A stretch of DNA of 64,000 nucleotides, from positions 248,001-312,000 of the forward strand of contig CAJNDT010001002.1 in assembly GCA_905221615.1 (NCBI GenBank). Direction: 5' to 3'. Each line of letters starts with the position of its first letter. Within the stretch, counting starts at the first letter, position 1. Made by a program: the position numbers and the translations under genes. The notes beneath the pieces were generated by a model. The model searched no databases. It had not been told where the DNA came from and saw nothing but the letters and a program-made list of their open reading frames with translations. This DNA is from Symbiodinium sp. CCMP2592 (Eukaryota > Sar > Dinophyceae > Suessiales > Symbiodiniaceae). This document shows, piece by piece, positions 10,160 through 21,747 of this stretch.

Positions 10160-11040
10160 TGCACGTGTTTGAGAGCGGTTTGAGTCGAATGTGCACCTTG
10201 CCTCCATTTCCTCAAGCCCCACCCGAGATCACAGTCCTTGTCACCTGGCCCTTTCTGGGAGGGCTCTTGAAGAGAAACCCGTGCTTTTGTCAAGTATACA
10301 TCTTCTGATGCCAGTTGAATCTAGCACTATCCGTCTCAGTTTTCATTGTTGTTCTCGCAAAGTCGGGTCGCTCGCTGTGCATCAGCCAGTCAGCCCATCA
10401 GCCAATCAGGCGATCAGCCGACCAACCAATCGGGTTTACGGTTGGCTGATCGGCTGATCACTTCCCGCAAGCAGCAGCTAGCAGCCGCTAGAATTGTGAC
10501 AAAGCATGGGAACACACTGTGCCATTGTGTCGTTGGCACCACCACCAGCAGTACTACCCACAAGCAGCACTCCCGGCACCGCTGCTGGCACCCCCACCAC
10601 CAGGTTTGTCGCATGCGCGCAGTCCGGAGCCACATAACAATCTTGAGGTTGTTTCGAAGGGTCCTTCACGCTCAAAGTCAACGGTTGAGAGGTGTTTGAG
10701 GATGACAGATGGCCCGGGACCAAACCCCATAGCCCGTGCATGAGGAGATCATTGCAAGCGGCCGGTGCGGGGAGTTTCTACGCTTTGAGTTGCAGGTGCG
10801 CAGGGGTGAATCTGTGTGTCCACGCATTGGGAATCCGTGTACTTTTTGTGGAATCTGCGTGTTTGCTTCTACTCCCAGTGCGGCTCCACTGTTGCAGCTG
10901 CTTTTGCTATCTAGGGTTATCGGCGATGCAGCGCAAGAAATGTTTGGGCACAAAATGTTGGAGGCCTTGGGAACCAGAGTGCGAAGTAGTTGGAGGCTTC
11001 GATGGAATCGAATCCGAGTACGGGCTCAATGTTCCAGACA
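10160..11040. other. intergenic sequence with imperfect hairpin
   Basis: No supported gene. A run of CAGTCAGCC / CATCAGCCAAT words precedes an imperfect inverted repeat: 10413-10428 pairs with 10441-10460, with a four-base bulge and a 12-base loop. Confidence 0.5.
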
Positions 11041-11403
11041 GATCGCATGATTGCATATGCATGTATCTATACTGTCATGTACACATATTCATTTGCATAT
11101 ACATGCATATCTATGTATATGTATATATATATGCAACATATATACATGTGTGTCTGGAAATGCATACTATTCTATAACATACCATAGTATAAAGATGGTC
11201 TAACGTAGTATAGTAGTTACATCTAATATGATTTTATATAGTGTATAATAAACAGAGTATGACACACACTGAAAACGCAACACATCATAAGATCAGAGGC
11301 ATCATATGAAGCGCGGAAGCAAACCAGAATACAATACAAGAAGATAGAGACGATATATTAAAACACATTTTAACAAAAGTACAATCGTTATAGAAACATA
11401 TAC

Positions 11404-11436
<33 letters not shown>

Positions 11437-11724
11437 TATACACACAAACATACATATACATGTGTTTACATACGTACATACATGCATGCTTGCTTACATA
11501 GATAGATAGAAAGATGGTTTTTCTATACATATGTATGAGAGAGATACCTCTAGGGTTCATTTAACGACTCCATTCTTTGCTTATACAGTGGGATAATTAA
11601 AGAAGTTGACAAATATGGAATAATTACCAAATAATTAATATGATTACAAGCGGCTCGTTGAACCTTAATATTAGATATGCATATTACAAATCCCAGGTGA
11701 ATAGTCCCTAAACGTATGGTGCTC

Positions 11725-11761
<37 letters not shown>

Positions 11762-11800
11762 AATAAATAGATGCATATGCATGTATTTGTCATGTATACG
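11041..11800. repeat. AT-rich block with TATG and TA microsatellites
   Basis: TATA/TATG repeats near 11060-11150, (TATG)n near 11400-11440, GATA near 11500, and a TA run near 11727-11757 lie within strongly AT-rich DNA. No coding signal. Confidence 0.9.
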
Positions 11801-13277
11801 TGGCGTAAGTGAATATTCTGTACATGCCTCTGTGCATCTATACATGGCCAAGTGACCCTACAGATGCAAGCCGGCGCATGACCTTCGCACGCACTTGACG
11901 AGATGGTCCAAGATGTGCCAAAACTCCGCGACAAACCTGTCATATTATCAGCAGCCAATACATGCATAATGTTGATTCTCTTGCTTGGCTATTCTTCTGA
12001 TGACGATGGTGGTGCTGATCCAAAGTGGGTTCCTTAGCACTGCCAGAGACACTAGAATTGATCCCCGGTCAGTGGAGCCACAAACCCAAAAACAACAATC
12101 GCCATGCCTACCGAGCTGTGTCAGCAAAAGCAACCCGAAACGGAGCTTACACAGGAGGATCGCGGGTGTCGCCACGCCTACGTCCCCCTGGTCTTCCAGG
12201 GCCTCCAGCTCTTTGCCACTTCTTCTGCATGGATGCGTTCCAGGACGGACTCGGTAATGTAGAAGCTGAAGAAGAAACTGATGCTTCTTACCAGGGGCTG
12301 TGGATTCAGACGTGGTCAGCATTAGCAATTGCACCTCGCTAAAGCGTCGAGGGCTTGGGTGCCGAGCACCACGAGACGGTTCATTATGTTCTCAGTTGAA
12401 GCTTTCGAGTTTGCTGGTACCTGATCTGCCCAGCCCTTCCGAGAGGCTCATGCTAGAGTCCCGGCGCAAGAAGCTTTAGGATTGCCAATGTTTTCAGAAC
12501 CCTCAAGAAGAGACCGCATGGGACCCGCAAGAAAACCCTCCATGTGAAGCCACCGGTCATACCTGGGCCACTTGTGAGAGTTGAACTCGTTTATGCAGGA
12601 TCCAAGGACAATGCTTGTCGGCATCCCTGCGTGCACATGCTATGATCCCTACGTGCACATGCTATGATGATAGCATAGAGTCATAGAGGAAGGAGACAAG
12701 CCCTGCTTGTTTGACAGATTTAATGCGCTTCTTGTGCTTGCATGTTTGTTTCTATGCACTCGGTTGGCATGACCATGACCACCGAGGTTCCCCAAATCTG
12801 TGGCGCATCCGTTGCCCTGACAGAAGGCCCAATTACATCGGCCGTGGAACCTAAACGTTAAATTGTAAACCCAATGCATAGGGTTGGAGTTTTGGAGACG
12901 GGTACCCGCACATCCAGAATTGTACGAGACTGGAACTTGAGGCTCACGTAACTTCGTTAAGGCTGTCCGCGCGGTTTGGTGTCATTGGTAAGTCTTTCGC
13001 TGGACTTTTCCACATGCATGTTCGCAGCCTGCCTTGAACGGGCTCTTTGATTTCCAAACTGGCATGCTCCGCTTCGGGGAACGACCCCATGCCTCATGTG
13101 ATGGCAGGTTGGAGTCCAGCAATTCTGGGGTTTTGAGTTCTACAAGGGTGCATGAGTTTTAGCGCGAGTAGTACCGATCATTGCAAGAATGACACTAGCA
13201 GATACCAGCAGTGAGGCAGCTCTCTTGAGAGTCTTAGCCCCGGCGCTGGACTTGGTTTGTAGCGTGAAGCCAGGCAG
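11801..13277. other. unassigned intergenic or intronic sequence
   Basis: Short open frames exist at 11985-12257 and 12025-12342 on + but lack recognisable domains. A 22-bp tandem duplication (12623-12644 and 12645-12666, one mismatch) runs into a TGCTAT-GATG-ATAGCA hairpin. Nothing else is supported. Confidence 0.4.
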
Positions 13278-13320
13278 CCGTGTGGCGGACCTGGAGCGGC
13301 GAGTGGCCGTTCAAGAGCAG
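13278..13320 (+). CDS. exon candidate, heptad-like RVADLERRVAVQEQ
   Basis: A short open segment between an AG (13276-13277) and a GT (13321) encodes RVADLERRVAVQEQ, coiled-coil-like. An isolated small exon; gene unknown. Confidence 0.3.
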
Positions 13321-13684
13321 GTCATCCAAGGATTACAGGCAGGAGAGTTTGAATTCCGGGCGGTGGTGTCGTTTCGTGAAGTCCCCTCATAAGCGAAGAG
13401 GCGGTAGAAGCAGCGGTGGTGGCGAAGTTCAGGTGTTTGCGGTAACAGCAGTGGAAGGAATAGTCCGGTAGTGGTTGTAGTTGTCTCCATTGAAATCCGA
13501 TCTGCAGGCCGAGCTCTGCAGCCTTCGGGCACACATGAGCGCGTCGAGCTTAGGCAAGCAGTCGTAGTTGCTAGGCTATTTCCGGTCAGAGGATCCTCAT
13601 CTCCACTCTTTCGATGACTCTCCCTGGGACCGGCATGTCGTCCTTTAGCTTGCTTGTTTGTTTATGAAAAGAGTTGGCTGGAAT

Positions 13685-13729
13685 CCTTGAGTTTTTTTGA
13701 GCTCGTCCTTGAGTTTTTTTTGAGCTCGT
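13685..13729 (+). repeat. 22-bp tandem duplication
   Basis: Two adjacent units of CCTTGAG-T(n)-GAGCTCGT, 22 and 23 bases long, differing by one T. Confidence 0.95.
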
Positions 13730-14413
13730 GTGTGGGAGCATCCTGTCATTACTGTCAAGATTCGGATGGCGCCGGCTAAGGCAATCGCAACAGCTTTTGG
13801 AGCCTTCTCCCCAAAGCTGTGAGCGGACAGTCTCGCAGGTGGCCTGGGTCGAAGCTTGACAAGAGCGGACTGCACCATAGTTGCTTGTTGTATGAGGTGC
13901 TATCTGACCCGGAGATGTCGGCGAGCTTCGTAGGACCAACGAGCCATTCATGATCCCTCTCCCATTGCTGCTTCCTTCGCCTTAGAGCTGGCAGGCAAGT
14001 GAAGTACGAATAGACAAGCGAGTGTAGAATTTATATTTGGGTTTCTGTTGCAGACCCTCCAAGTGAAAAGGCATGACGACATGGGACATTGGGCTCTGAT
14101 CTGATCGGCAGCAAGCTGGTCTACGTCAGTTTCTGGCGACCTCTGCCTTTCCGGATGCTCGCAGAGGGCCCCTCTTTGCTGGGCATCCGAGTGGCAGATA
14201 ATTCGGGAATTTCCTGCGTGTAATTCGCTCAGACACTCAGGGTCTCCGAGCGGGAGAACAAAGCGTGCAGCAGATGCTTGAGACTAGCTCGTGATGCAAG
14301 TGCGACAGAGAGACACCATCCTCCTTGAAGCCAATTCGCTGCAAGCTCAGTGCTCGAAGCCTCACTCGCCCTCGCCGCTTCCGCTTCCGCCCGTCTCTGC
14401 GTCACTTATCAGA
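13730..14413. other. upstream region of the WrbA-like gene
   Basis: No gene is seen. The last 60 bases before the ATG are pyrimidine-rich and end in TTATCAG just before the start codon, a plausible 3' acceptor for spliced-leader trans-splicing (inference). An in-frame ATG at 14291 would add 41 residues without recognisable sequence. Confidence 0.35.
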
Positions 14414-15742
14414 ATGGGAAACGCCTGCTCCGAGTCTCCCGTGGTGGGTGCAGAGGTGGCCATTCAGCGGGGCCTTCCTCCCATGAAGAAGGCGACGGGC
14501 CCGAGCGTGGCAATCGTCTATTACTCCACCTACGGCCACGTGAAGGTCATGGCAGACGAGCTCAAGAAGGGTTTGGAGTCCACGGGTGTCAGTGTGGACC
14601 TCTTTCAGGTGCCAGAGACCCTGCCGCCCTCGGCTCTTCAAGCTATGGGAGCCCCGGAGAAGCCTGCAGATGTGATGCTTCTGGAGCGTGCGTTCCTGTC
14701 CGAGCTGCCGAAGTATGATGGCTTCATGTTCGGCATGCCCACTCGCTTCGGCATGATGGCTTCGCAGATGAAGGCCTTCTTTGACGGAACTGGGAGCCTC
14801 TGGCAGAATGGGGCCTTGGCAGGAAAGCTGGGCGCCACCTTCGTGAGCACCGGCACGCAGCAAGGGGGACAAGAGACCACGCACTTTACCGCCGTCACAC
14901 AGCTCGTGCACCATGGTATGTGCTATGTCCCTTTGGGGTACCAGGCAGGCGGCGAAGGCCAGTTTGATCTCAGTGAGATCCACGGCGGATCTCCTTGGGG
15001 TGCCAGCACTTTGGCCGGACCAGACGGCAGCCGGCAGCCATCGGCACTGGAACTGAAGATCGCTCAGAAGCAGGGCGAAGTCTTCGGCACTGCTGTGAAG
15101 CGCACGACTGCGCCAGCAGCATCAAAGAAGGCGAAGGTCTGCATTGTCTACTACAGCATGTACGGCCACGTCAAGAAGCTGGCTGATGAGATCGCTGCCT
15201 CTATGAAGGAGGAGGGCGTAAGTGTGGACATGTTTCAAGCACCGGAGCTTCTGGGTGCTGACGTGCTCAAGAAGATGGGAGCTCCTGCAAAGCCGTCGGA
15301 CGCGGTCATGGATCATGCAAAGGTCCAGCAGCTGGCAGACTATGATGGCATCTTGTTCGGTATCCCCACCCGCTTCGGCAGTGCGTCAGCCCAGATGAAG
15401 GCTTTCTTTGACAGCACTGGCTCACTGTGGCAGAGTGGTGCGCTTGCAGGGAAACTGACGGGGAGCTTCTGCAGCACCGGCACCCTGAACGGTGGCCAGG
15501 AGTCCACCCACATGACCACGATGACCAACATGGTGCATCACGGCATGATCTATGTACCCTTAGGCTACCAGGCAGGTGGCGACGGTCAGTTCGACATGAC
15601 GGAGATTCACGGAGGCTCACCCTGGGGTGCCAGCACATTTGCCGGCGCAGATGGCAGCCGCCAGGCCAGTGCTACGGAGCTGAAAATAGCACGCCGCCAA
15701 GGAAAAGTCTTTGCGTCTAAGGTGAAGCAGATGGTGAAGTGA
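14414..15742 (+). CDS. tandem WrbA-like NAD(P)H:quinone oxidoreductase, lipid-anchored
   Basis: 442 residues with two complete flavodoxin-fold WrbA domains (about 31-237 and 240-442). Each has the FMN phosphate loop (YYSTYGH, YYSMYGH), the PTRFG loop, a GGQE-xT stretch, HHGMxYVPLGYQAGG, EIHGGSPWGAST and a closing AGxDGSRQ. WrbA enzymes pass two electrons from NAD(P)H to quinones through FMN, avoiding semiquinones. Bacterial and plant homologues are single-domain (about 200 residues), so this is an internal duplication or fusion. The start at 14414 is preferred because it gives MGNACSES, a textbook N-myristoylation site with an adjacent palmitoylatable Cys, which predicts membrane attachment. 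The coding region has no intron, unlike its neighbours. All key loops are intact in both halves. Family assignment is very secure; membrane location is inferred. Confidence 0.95.
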   Translation: MGNACSESPVVGAEVAIQRGLPPMKKATGPSVAIVYYSTYGHVKVMADELKKGLESTGVSVDLFQVPETLPPSALQAMGAPEKPADVMLLERAFLSELPKYDGFMFGMPTRFGMMASQMKAFFDGTGSLWQNGALAGKLGATFVSTGTQQGGQETTHFTAVTQLVHHGMCYVPLGYQAGGEGQFDLSEIHGGSPWGASTLAGPDGSRQPSALELKIAQKQGEVFGTAVKRTTAPAASKKAKVCIVYYSMYGHVKKLADEIAASMKEEGVSVDMFQAPELLGADVLKKMGAPAKPSDAVMDHAKVQQLADYDGILFGIPTRFGSASAQMKAFFDSTGSLWQSGALAGKLTGSFCSTGTLNGGQESTHMTTMTNMVHHGMIYVPLGYQAGGDGQFDMTEIHGGSPWGASTFAGADGSRQASATELKIARRQGKVFASKVKQMVK

Positions 15743-17641
15743 GGCAAGTAGAGCAGCACATGTACAGTTACTGCACACCGAGCCTGGGCACTTGCGCTTG
15801 CCTGCCCGGGCCACGTTGGTCTGTTGCAGGGTATCTTTAACCGCGCGCGGATCGACAGGTATGCTGGAGGTTTTTCTTTTGCTCCCGCAGGGTTGCTAAA
15901 GGCAGCTGCGGCAGCATCAGCATGGCGAGGACGACAGCGGGGGAAGTCTCTGGAACTACGATGGGCTATCCCGCTGCATCCATCGCCGGTTGATTTTGTT
16001 CTCTCGTTGCAGTGGCACGGGCCGGGCGTCACACAGGTCCTGGACACACTATGGACATGCCTCCAGGCTCGGCACATCACTCAGCAAATCCGCCACTTCC
16101 GATGCCAACCGGAAAACAGCACCTTGTTGTAGCCGCTCTCTTCGGAGGTGTCCGAACTAACCCAATCGCTTGGCTTCGAAGACGGTTCCAAAATCTATCA
16201 TGGCTTAAGGTGTTCCGTGTGGTGGTGTGTGCAGCTGTTGATCTCAGTGCGGATTCTGAAACGATGTGTGGGAGTGGACTCAAACTCACCTGAAGCGGTG
16301 GGCTCCTCAACAAACAGAAGCAGCCCCCCATACAATCCTCAGTATTCATGTCACTACTTTTCTTTTGGCTCGAAGGGCAGAGGGGAACCCGGCAGAGACC
16401 CGGGGTCACAGGGCGCGGCAGGCGCGCGGTGGCCCAGGTGCCTCTTTCACACGGGGTGTATGGGGATGATAAAATGAATTGATACTCCTAGATACTTGTC
16501 AAGACTCTGATTGTGATTCCCGTGTTGCTGGTGGTGATAGTAATGTAGCGGTGATGGCCATGGTAATGATAATGTAATGCAGAGTTTCATGCTGGTATAG
16601 GCTGATCATGATGGTGCTTTTGGTGGCGCTGTCGATATTCACGGTAGGGTGGTGATGCTGACGAGTTTTAGATGAATCTGCTTTTGACTTTACGTTCCTG
16701 ATAATGCTGGCGACACTGGGAGGCTTACGGCGAAAAGATTATGATCGGGATGAACACGGTGGGGATGATCATGCTGGTTATAGTGCTGGCGATGATTGTG
16801 GGTTGGCGGGGTAGTCATGGTGAAGCCGATGTCGTTGGTTCCTTCATAGCCTCCCCAGCACCTTCTTCGTTGCAGCTCTTAAAGCCAGTTTGAACCTCAG
16901 CAGTATCATTTGGCCATCGTCGTCAGCACCATAGTCGCATTCGTTCCTCTGTCCGTCCTGGTCCAATTCTTAACCCCATCTTGATTAGAGCATGGCCATG
17001 GGACATCGCCTACTGCATGGTTATCTTCATCATGTTTCAGATCCCGTTTCTTGAAATCGCTTTTGTTGTTGCTGCCGCTGCTGTTGTTGCTCACGTAGTT
17101 GTGCTGCTACTGCTGCTTACACTCCTCCCTCCTGCTGGTGATGATGGCGGCTGGGCTGCTGCTTCTACTCGTGCTGGAGCTACTGCCTCTGCTGCGGTGC
17201 CAATCGCGATGCTAACGGTGCTGCTGTCATGAGGTCAAATGTAGTTGTTTCAAAACGCTTGAGGAACGTTGGGTAGCTTGAAGCCGCACCCCGGAAGATG
17301 CACGGCAAGCTAGCTCCAGCATGCCCCAGTCCGGACTCCCAGGCGGGCATCTTAGTTAACCCCATGAATCCGATGATGGGAGCCACGGCCTGAGTACAGC
17401 ATGCGCCTCTGGTTCGCACGATCCAGCAGCAGCAGTGCGACTTGTAGTAGGCTGCACTGTCGAAAGATGTCGAAAGCATGGCACCGTCACGACACCAAGC
17501 TTGTTGTACGCTTTCGCCTACCTTACTGGGTGGTGAAAACCAAAGAAGTACAGTCACCTAAGGCAAGCTGTGAAGGACGACGAGAGTGGACGTGAAAAGT
17601 TTACCGTGATGTGAACTTCTCATGACAATTCTCGCGCCGAG
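15743..17641. other. intergenic, GTGATG/GCTGCT-rich low-complexity sequence
   Basis: Degenerate GTGATGGT words fill about 16530-16830, and GCTGCT/GTTGCTG words lie around 17060-17220. A possible exon after a strong pyrimidine tract and AG (16011-16012) reads GHTMDMPPGSAHHSANPP, but its partner exons are not clear. Confidence 0.4.
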
Positions 17642-17706
17642 GGCGGCGGAATGGGCTGCGGTGGCTGCGGTGGTTGCGGGGGCTGCGGCTGCGGCGGCTG
17701 CGGAGG
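17642..17706 (+). CDS. exon candidate, Gly/Cys-rich
   Basis: After CCGAG it encodes GGGMGCGGCGGCGGCG-type sequence, ending before a GC dinucleotide. It closely resembles the Gly/Cys exon at 19169 and is probably an exon (or decayed copy) of the same gene. Confidence 0.4.
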
Positions 17707-19047
17707 CGATCCCTTGGCTGTGGCATGCTGGGTACAGGAGCAAGTAGTGAAGATAGAAAATGAGTGTGATTGTTTTGTGTAGAGATCAGTAGATCTCCCT
17801 TGCTTGGCAGCCTGCCTTCCGAGCGCTGTTAGAAGTTCGTCGGTGAGCAACGGCGACAGAGACTCTGCACTACGACAGCGACGACGACGATGACGACAAC
17901 TACTGCTGCCAGTGCTCCTGCTGTTCAGTCTTGAGAGGTAGTGGTCGCGAATGGGCTGCACTGCGATGCATTTTCTGTGCTGCATGGTGTGATGGAACTT
18001 GGGAGCTGAGAACAGGATGTGCGCAAAACTCGCGAAAGTGCGGGATGCGCGAACACTGTCTGACACTTGAAAGTAAGGCAAATGTGTACTGAAATACAGT
18101 ATTGCTTGAGCGAGCTCTACTGACTCTACTGTACCAGCATCTCCCTACACATGCCATTTCGACTGACAGCCACACTTATGCCTGAGAGTCTGACGTAATT
18201 AAGAGCAGAATGCGTGTCAATTGGAAATTTGGCTGTCAAACATTGCAAAGTCAATTAATAATTGACCTGCAAGCGCCGGCATTGTGCTGAAGTGACTATG
18301 GGTAATTTGGAAACGCTGCCGGTAGGGCAGTGTGAGACATCTTGCTTGCATGATGTTGCATTCGGAACTTGAGCTGAAATCCTGAGTCGAGTAAATCACC
18401 TCAGTAATCTCCCGGCTTCGTGTACTCAGCCATGCAGGAGGCAAAAAAAGTACTTCTGCTGCTGCTGCTGCAATGCTACACTGCTGCTGTTGCTGCTACT
18501 GCTACTGCTGCCTGTACTGCCGGGCCCATAGTACTAGCATTGCTATAGTCGGCACAGCTGCAAGAAAGGGACCCAACAATGCGCTGGAAGATGGGTGAAA
18601 AGCTGTAGCACCTACCCAGCGATGGGTTGCAGAACCAAAGGGCCGCACCGAACCCGAGCAAAACAGCAGAGCTGCCAGCGTCGACCTGTATTCAGGGATC
18701 ACTTCTGGCATGCGCAAAAATCCACATTTTGTCATTGGAACCTATATCTATTGCTACCGTGCTTACTGCCATGACGATGGTGCTGATGTTTCATTCGGAA
18801 TGCTCGTGGGAAAATACACTAGCAGTATCCATTGCAAGAGCGTGGCGGCGCTGTGAGATGTGTTGGTGGAATTTCCTCAGAACCTTCGTGGAAGGCATCA
18901 AGATCAGATAGGGAGTCGCACTAATCGTAGCCAGAACGCCAGAAGATTTTTTTCACAGTAACCGACATGCTCTTGGCTATGGATTGACAGTAGGTCAGCA
19001 TCTGAGAAGGAGCGCTGTGTATGTAGCCCTCGGCTGATCTCTTGAAG

Positions 19048-19092
19048 GTGGCTGTGGCATGCCAGGCATGAAGATGGGCCAGGGCCCCAGTG
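19048..19092 (+). CDS. exon candidate, GCGMPGMKMGQGPS
   Basis: A 45-base open segment lies between CTTGAAG and GCAAGT, the optimal form of a GC donor. The Gly/Met/Pro composition fits the flanking Gly/Cys-rich exons. Confidence 0.45.
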
Positions 19093-19168
19093 GCAAGTCC
19101 TTAGTTAACCAATGTGGCTGTAGGGTGTCGCATCCTCCCGATCCCAGACGTGAATGTGTGTTCCACAG

Positions 19169-19318
19169 GCGGATGCGGTGGATGTGGGGGAGGCTGCGGA
19201 ATGGGGTGTGGAGGCTGTGGCTGTGGAGGGTGCGGTGGCTGTGGAAGTGGTTGCAGTGGGGCCATGCCCGCGTGTGGTGGGGCCATGCCTGCCTGCGGCG
19301 GTGGCGCCTGTGGCGGCA
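19169..19318 (+). CDS. exon candidate, Gly/Cys-rich repeat protein
   Basis: After TTCCACAG the frame encodes a CGG-repeat stretch (GCGGCGGGCGMGCGGCG) followed by two AMPACGG units and GACGGNMP. The frame stops at 19348-19350 unless spliced near 19318. A further small segment, GMMQPNAMMQQQ (19431-19468), lies between AG and GT and may follow. Cys-Gly repeats could bind metal or cross-link, but nothing here shows which. Confidence 0.45.
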
Positions 19319-19430
19319 ACATGCCCCTCAGCTGCACAGAGTGGGCTTGACCCGAAGCTTGGCCCTTTTCGTCAAGTGTGCATATCAAGCTGTGAATGGT
19401 TGGTGAATCTCGGCTGAGCAAGCAGCCCAG

Positions 19431-19468
19431 GGGCATGATGCAACCCAACGCCATGATGCAGCAGCAGG
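19431..19468 (+). CDS. exon candidate, Met/Gln-rich
   Basis: Between CAGCCCAG and a GTGCAC donor it encodes GMMQPNAMMQQQ, in keeping with the Met-rich exons upstream. Confidence 0.35.
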
Positions 19469-21688
19469 TGCACGATGCTAAAGCTGCTAAAGTAGCCTGA
19501 CGATGGCCGGACCCATGCCATGTCTGAAGTCATACTCTGAGACAAAAGAAGAAGACATGATAAAATGGCAACATGCATCATGCAGCAGCGCGTGCCGATT
19601 TACCTGATTCGTCGGGGGTTCGTCGTTAAGTTTGACGGAACACTTCTTCAGAAAGACGTGCAGCTGTGGAGTGCGTGCCAGCATTCAGAAGGGTTTTGCT
19701 GCGAGGGCCCTTCTACCTAAGAGCCCTGACATGCCAGAGGCTGGATGGGGTTTTTAAGTCCTAGGGTCCTAGGGATCCTTTGTTGGGGACTTCGGGATGC
19801 TGATTGAATCTATATTGGGGTCTCCCTGTTCCGAGAGCCCAGATCTCACCCAAAGTACCGAAGCACGAGCTGTCCGATCTGGCAGATGGCGCAGATGTCC
19901 TCAATGATGATGCCCATGATGACGATGGCGCCTCGGCTTCAATTAGTCTTTACTCCGAAACTTCGCCCTATAGAGCCCGAAGCCCTGAAGCGTAAAGACT
20001 TTGGCAGCAGGCTTCTCTCGCCCGGAACAGCTTAAAGGCCCTGAACCCTGAACCCTGGCCCCTTAGCTGTGCAAACTGTGTGAAGTCACAATCTGGCCTT
20101 AGGTCCCTGTCATCACCCTCGAGCATGCAGGATGTGCAGGGTCTGTGTATGGCTGTCCAAAACTCTGACAAACTCCCTACTTCCGAAAATCTTAATCCCC
20201 AAGCTCGCCCCTGAAACTGGAATCCAGAGCCTTCTTTTTTCCAGCGGCTGCCCAGCCCGACCTTCGGGAGTCTCACGGCTATGCGGACATGCGTCGGCTG
20301 GCTTCATTCCAACATGCTGTCTAGCTCCAATGGTGATGATGATGGTGGTGTGGGACGGTTTGTTTGTCCCCATACTACTCTTGAGCTCTGAATCTCCACA
20401 CTGCCATGTGGCCTAGGGCGGCGGCGGTGGGATGGGCGACATGTCTTCAGTCCTGATCTGAGCTTTCTGCCGGTTCAACGCCATATCGGCATCACAAGGC
20501 CGTAGGCTGCTTTTAATTTCATCGTGCAAACCCCACAACTATCTCCAGCAAGCCTGCATCAGAAGGCTTATGGGAGACCCAGAAGGGTACAAAACAGCTC
20601 ACTTGACTTTGCTGCTGTTTGGACCCTCAAACAAAGAGATTTCAGTAGTCGGTCTACATCAAGGGTGCATCTTAGATCGGAGATCTGCTCAGATGATGAA
20701 GAAGATGCAGGAGATGCCTGGTGCTCAGAGAGAGGGCGGCGAGATTTCGGGAACTCTGTGCATTCAGGATTGAAGCTCCACAGGTCTAGTTGGAACACGG
20801 TCGCACCTTCTCTTGGCCTCGGATTCATGAGAAACAGAGGCTATTAGAGACTTCAGGAAAGGGGTTCCGTAGGTTGTATAGTTCTCGGGAGGGCTTTGGA
20901 CCCTCCTGCGCTTAGCCGCAAGCCGCTCAACGCTAAAGCTTCGTCCAGGTCTGGGTCTCGCGTGTATTGTCCCAGTGTGAGCGCCGAAAGCTTGTTCAGG
21001 TGTAGCGGTAAGGCTCCCCGCAAAAAACTTCTTGTCAAGGTTGGAGGGGTACTCGGCACGGCACCTGTTATATTGATGTGATACTAGTATGGCCCCAAAA
21101 GGGCACGAAGAAGTCGCGAAGACCTGGGGCTCAGGATGGGCATGCCCTCGAAGAGCAAGGAGAAAGGAACCAAGAAGAAGTCGAAGGAGTGGCCACCGAG
21201 ACGAAGGTTCAATTTCTTTTGGAAAATTGCCGTGGGCGGAATACGCTTTGGAGTCACCGAGCAGGGAGGATTTCGGTGTATGAGTAGCTGATCGCAACTT
21301 CAGACACGTTTTGTTGGGATCACTGTTTGCAGAGAGTGGAGGTGCGCACTTACCAACATGTGTCTGCGGTGGCAGGACAATGCCAACGTCGTCTTCGTGG
21401 GTGGTTTCGGCCTTAGGAAGCTGTGACCATCCCGAGTTTTGACATGGCTTTGTGGGCACAGCGACGCTCGCCCACGTGTTTTTCGTTGCAAACCACATGT
21501 ACGTCCATTGAGTGCCAGGTAGACTCCTGTGCTCAACGGTGTAGTCGTTTTCTTCCTGCTCATCGTTCTGGCAGTATTTGTGGCAGAAAAGGCGGTTTCC
21601 GTCGGCAGCAAATGCACGAAGCCGAAAGCGAAAGCAATCTGGAAGGTTCCTTGGAGCCCAGGACCTGTATACGGCCGTGTGCCCCGAG
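19469..21688. other. unassigned sequence, possible intron(s)
   Basis: Holds CCTGAACCCTGG telomere-like words near 20040 and a segment QCERRKLVQ (about 20970-20999) between AG and GT that recalls segments at 30.3 and 34.7 kb. Also present is a Lys/Glu-rich open stretch at 21130-21220 readable in two frames. No gene can be fixed. Confidence 0.35.
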
Positions 21689-21747
21689 GCTTGCGAAAAA
21701 CCACCGAGGAGGACAGAGTGGCCGCCCACTTCGCGAAGTTTGGGCAG
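21689..21747 (+). CDS. RRM protein, exon encoding helix 1
   Basis: After CCCGAG it encodes LRKTTEEDRVAAHFAKFGQ, the loop and first helix of an RNA recognition motif, ending at a GT donor. It joins in phase to 22146, giving KFGQ-VEHVDI as expected for helix 1 to strand 2. The exon carrying strand 1 (RNP2) was not identified. Confidence 0.7.

Noticed and set aside
7262..10293. Repeated minus-strand frames of 79-174 codons across the 738-bp array
   Set aside because: They are shadows of the conserved + strand repeat and share its period; no independent motif.
15891..15988. Open segment MARTTAGEVSGTTMGYPAAS after a strong pyrimidine tract and AG
   Set aside because: Joining it to the next segment at 16013 would need an intron of only 24 bases; no other partner exon was found.
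16362..16378. CTTTTGGCTCGAAG, similar to the 3' half of the dinoflagellate spliced leader
   Set aside because: Only a partial match without the 5' half or a following coding region, so not taken as a relict leader.
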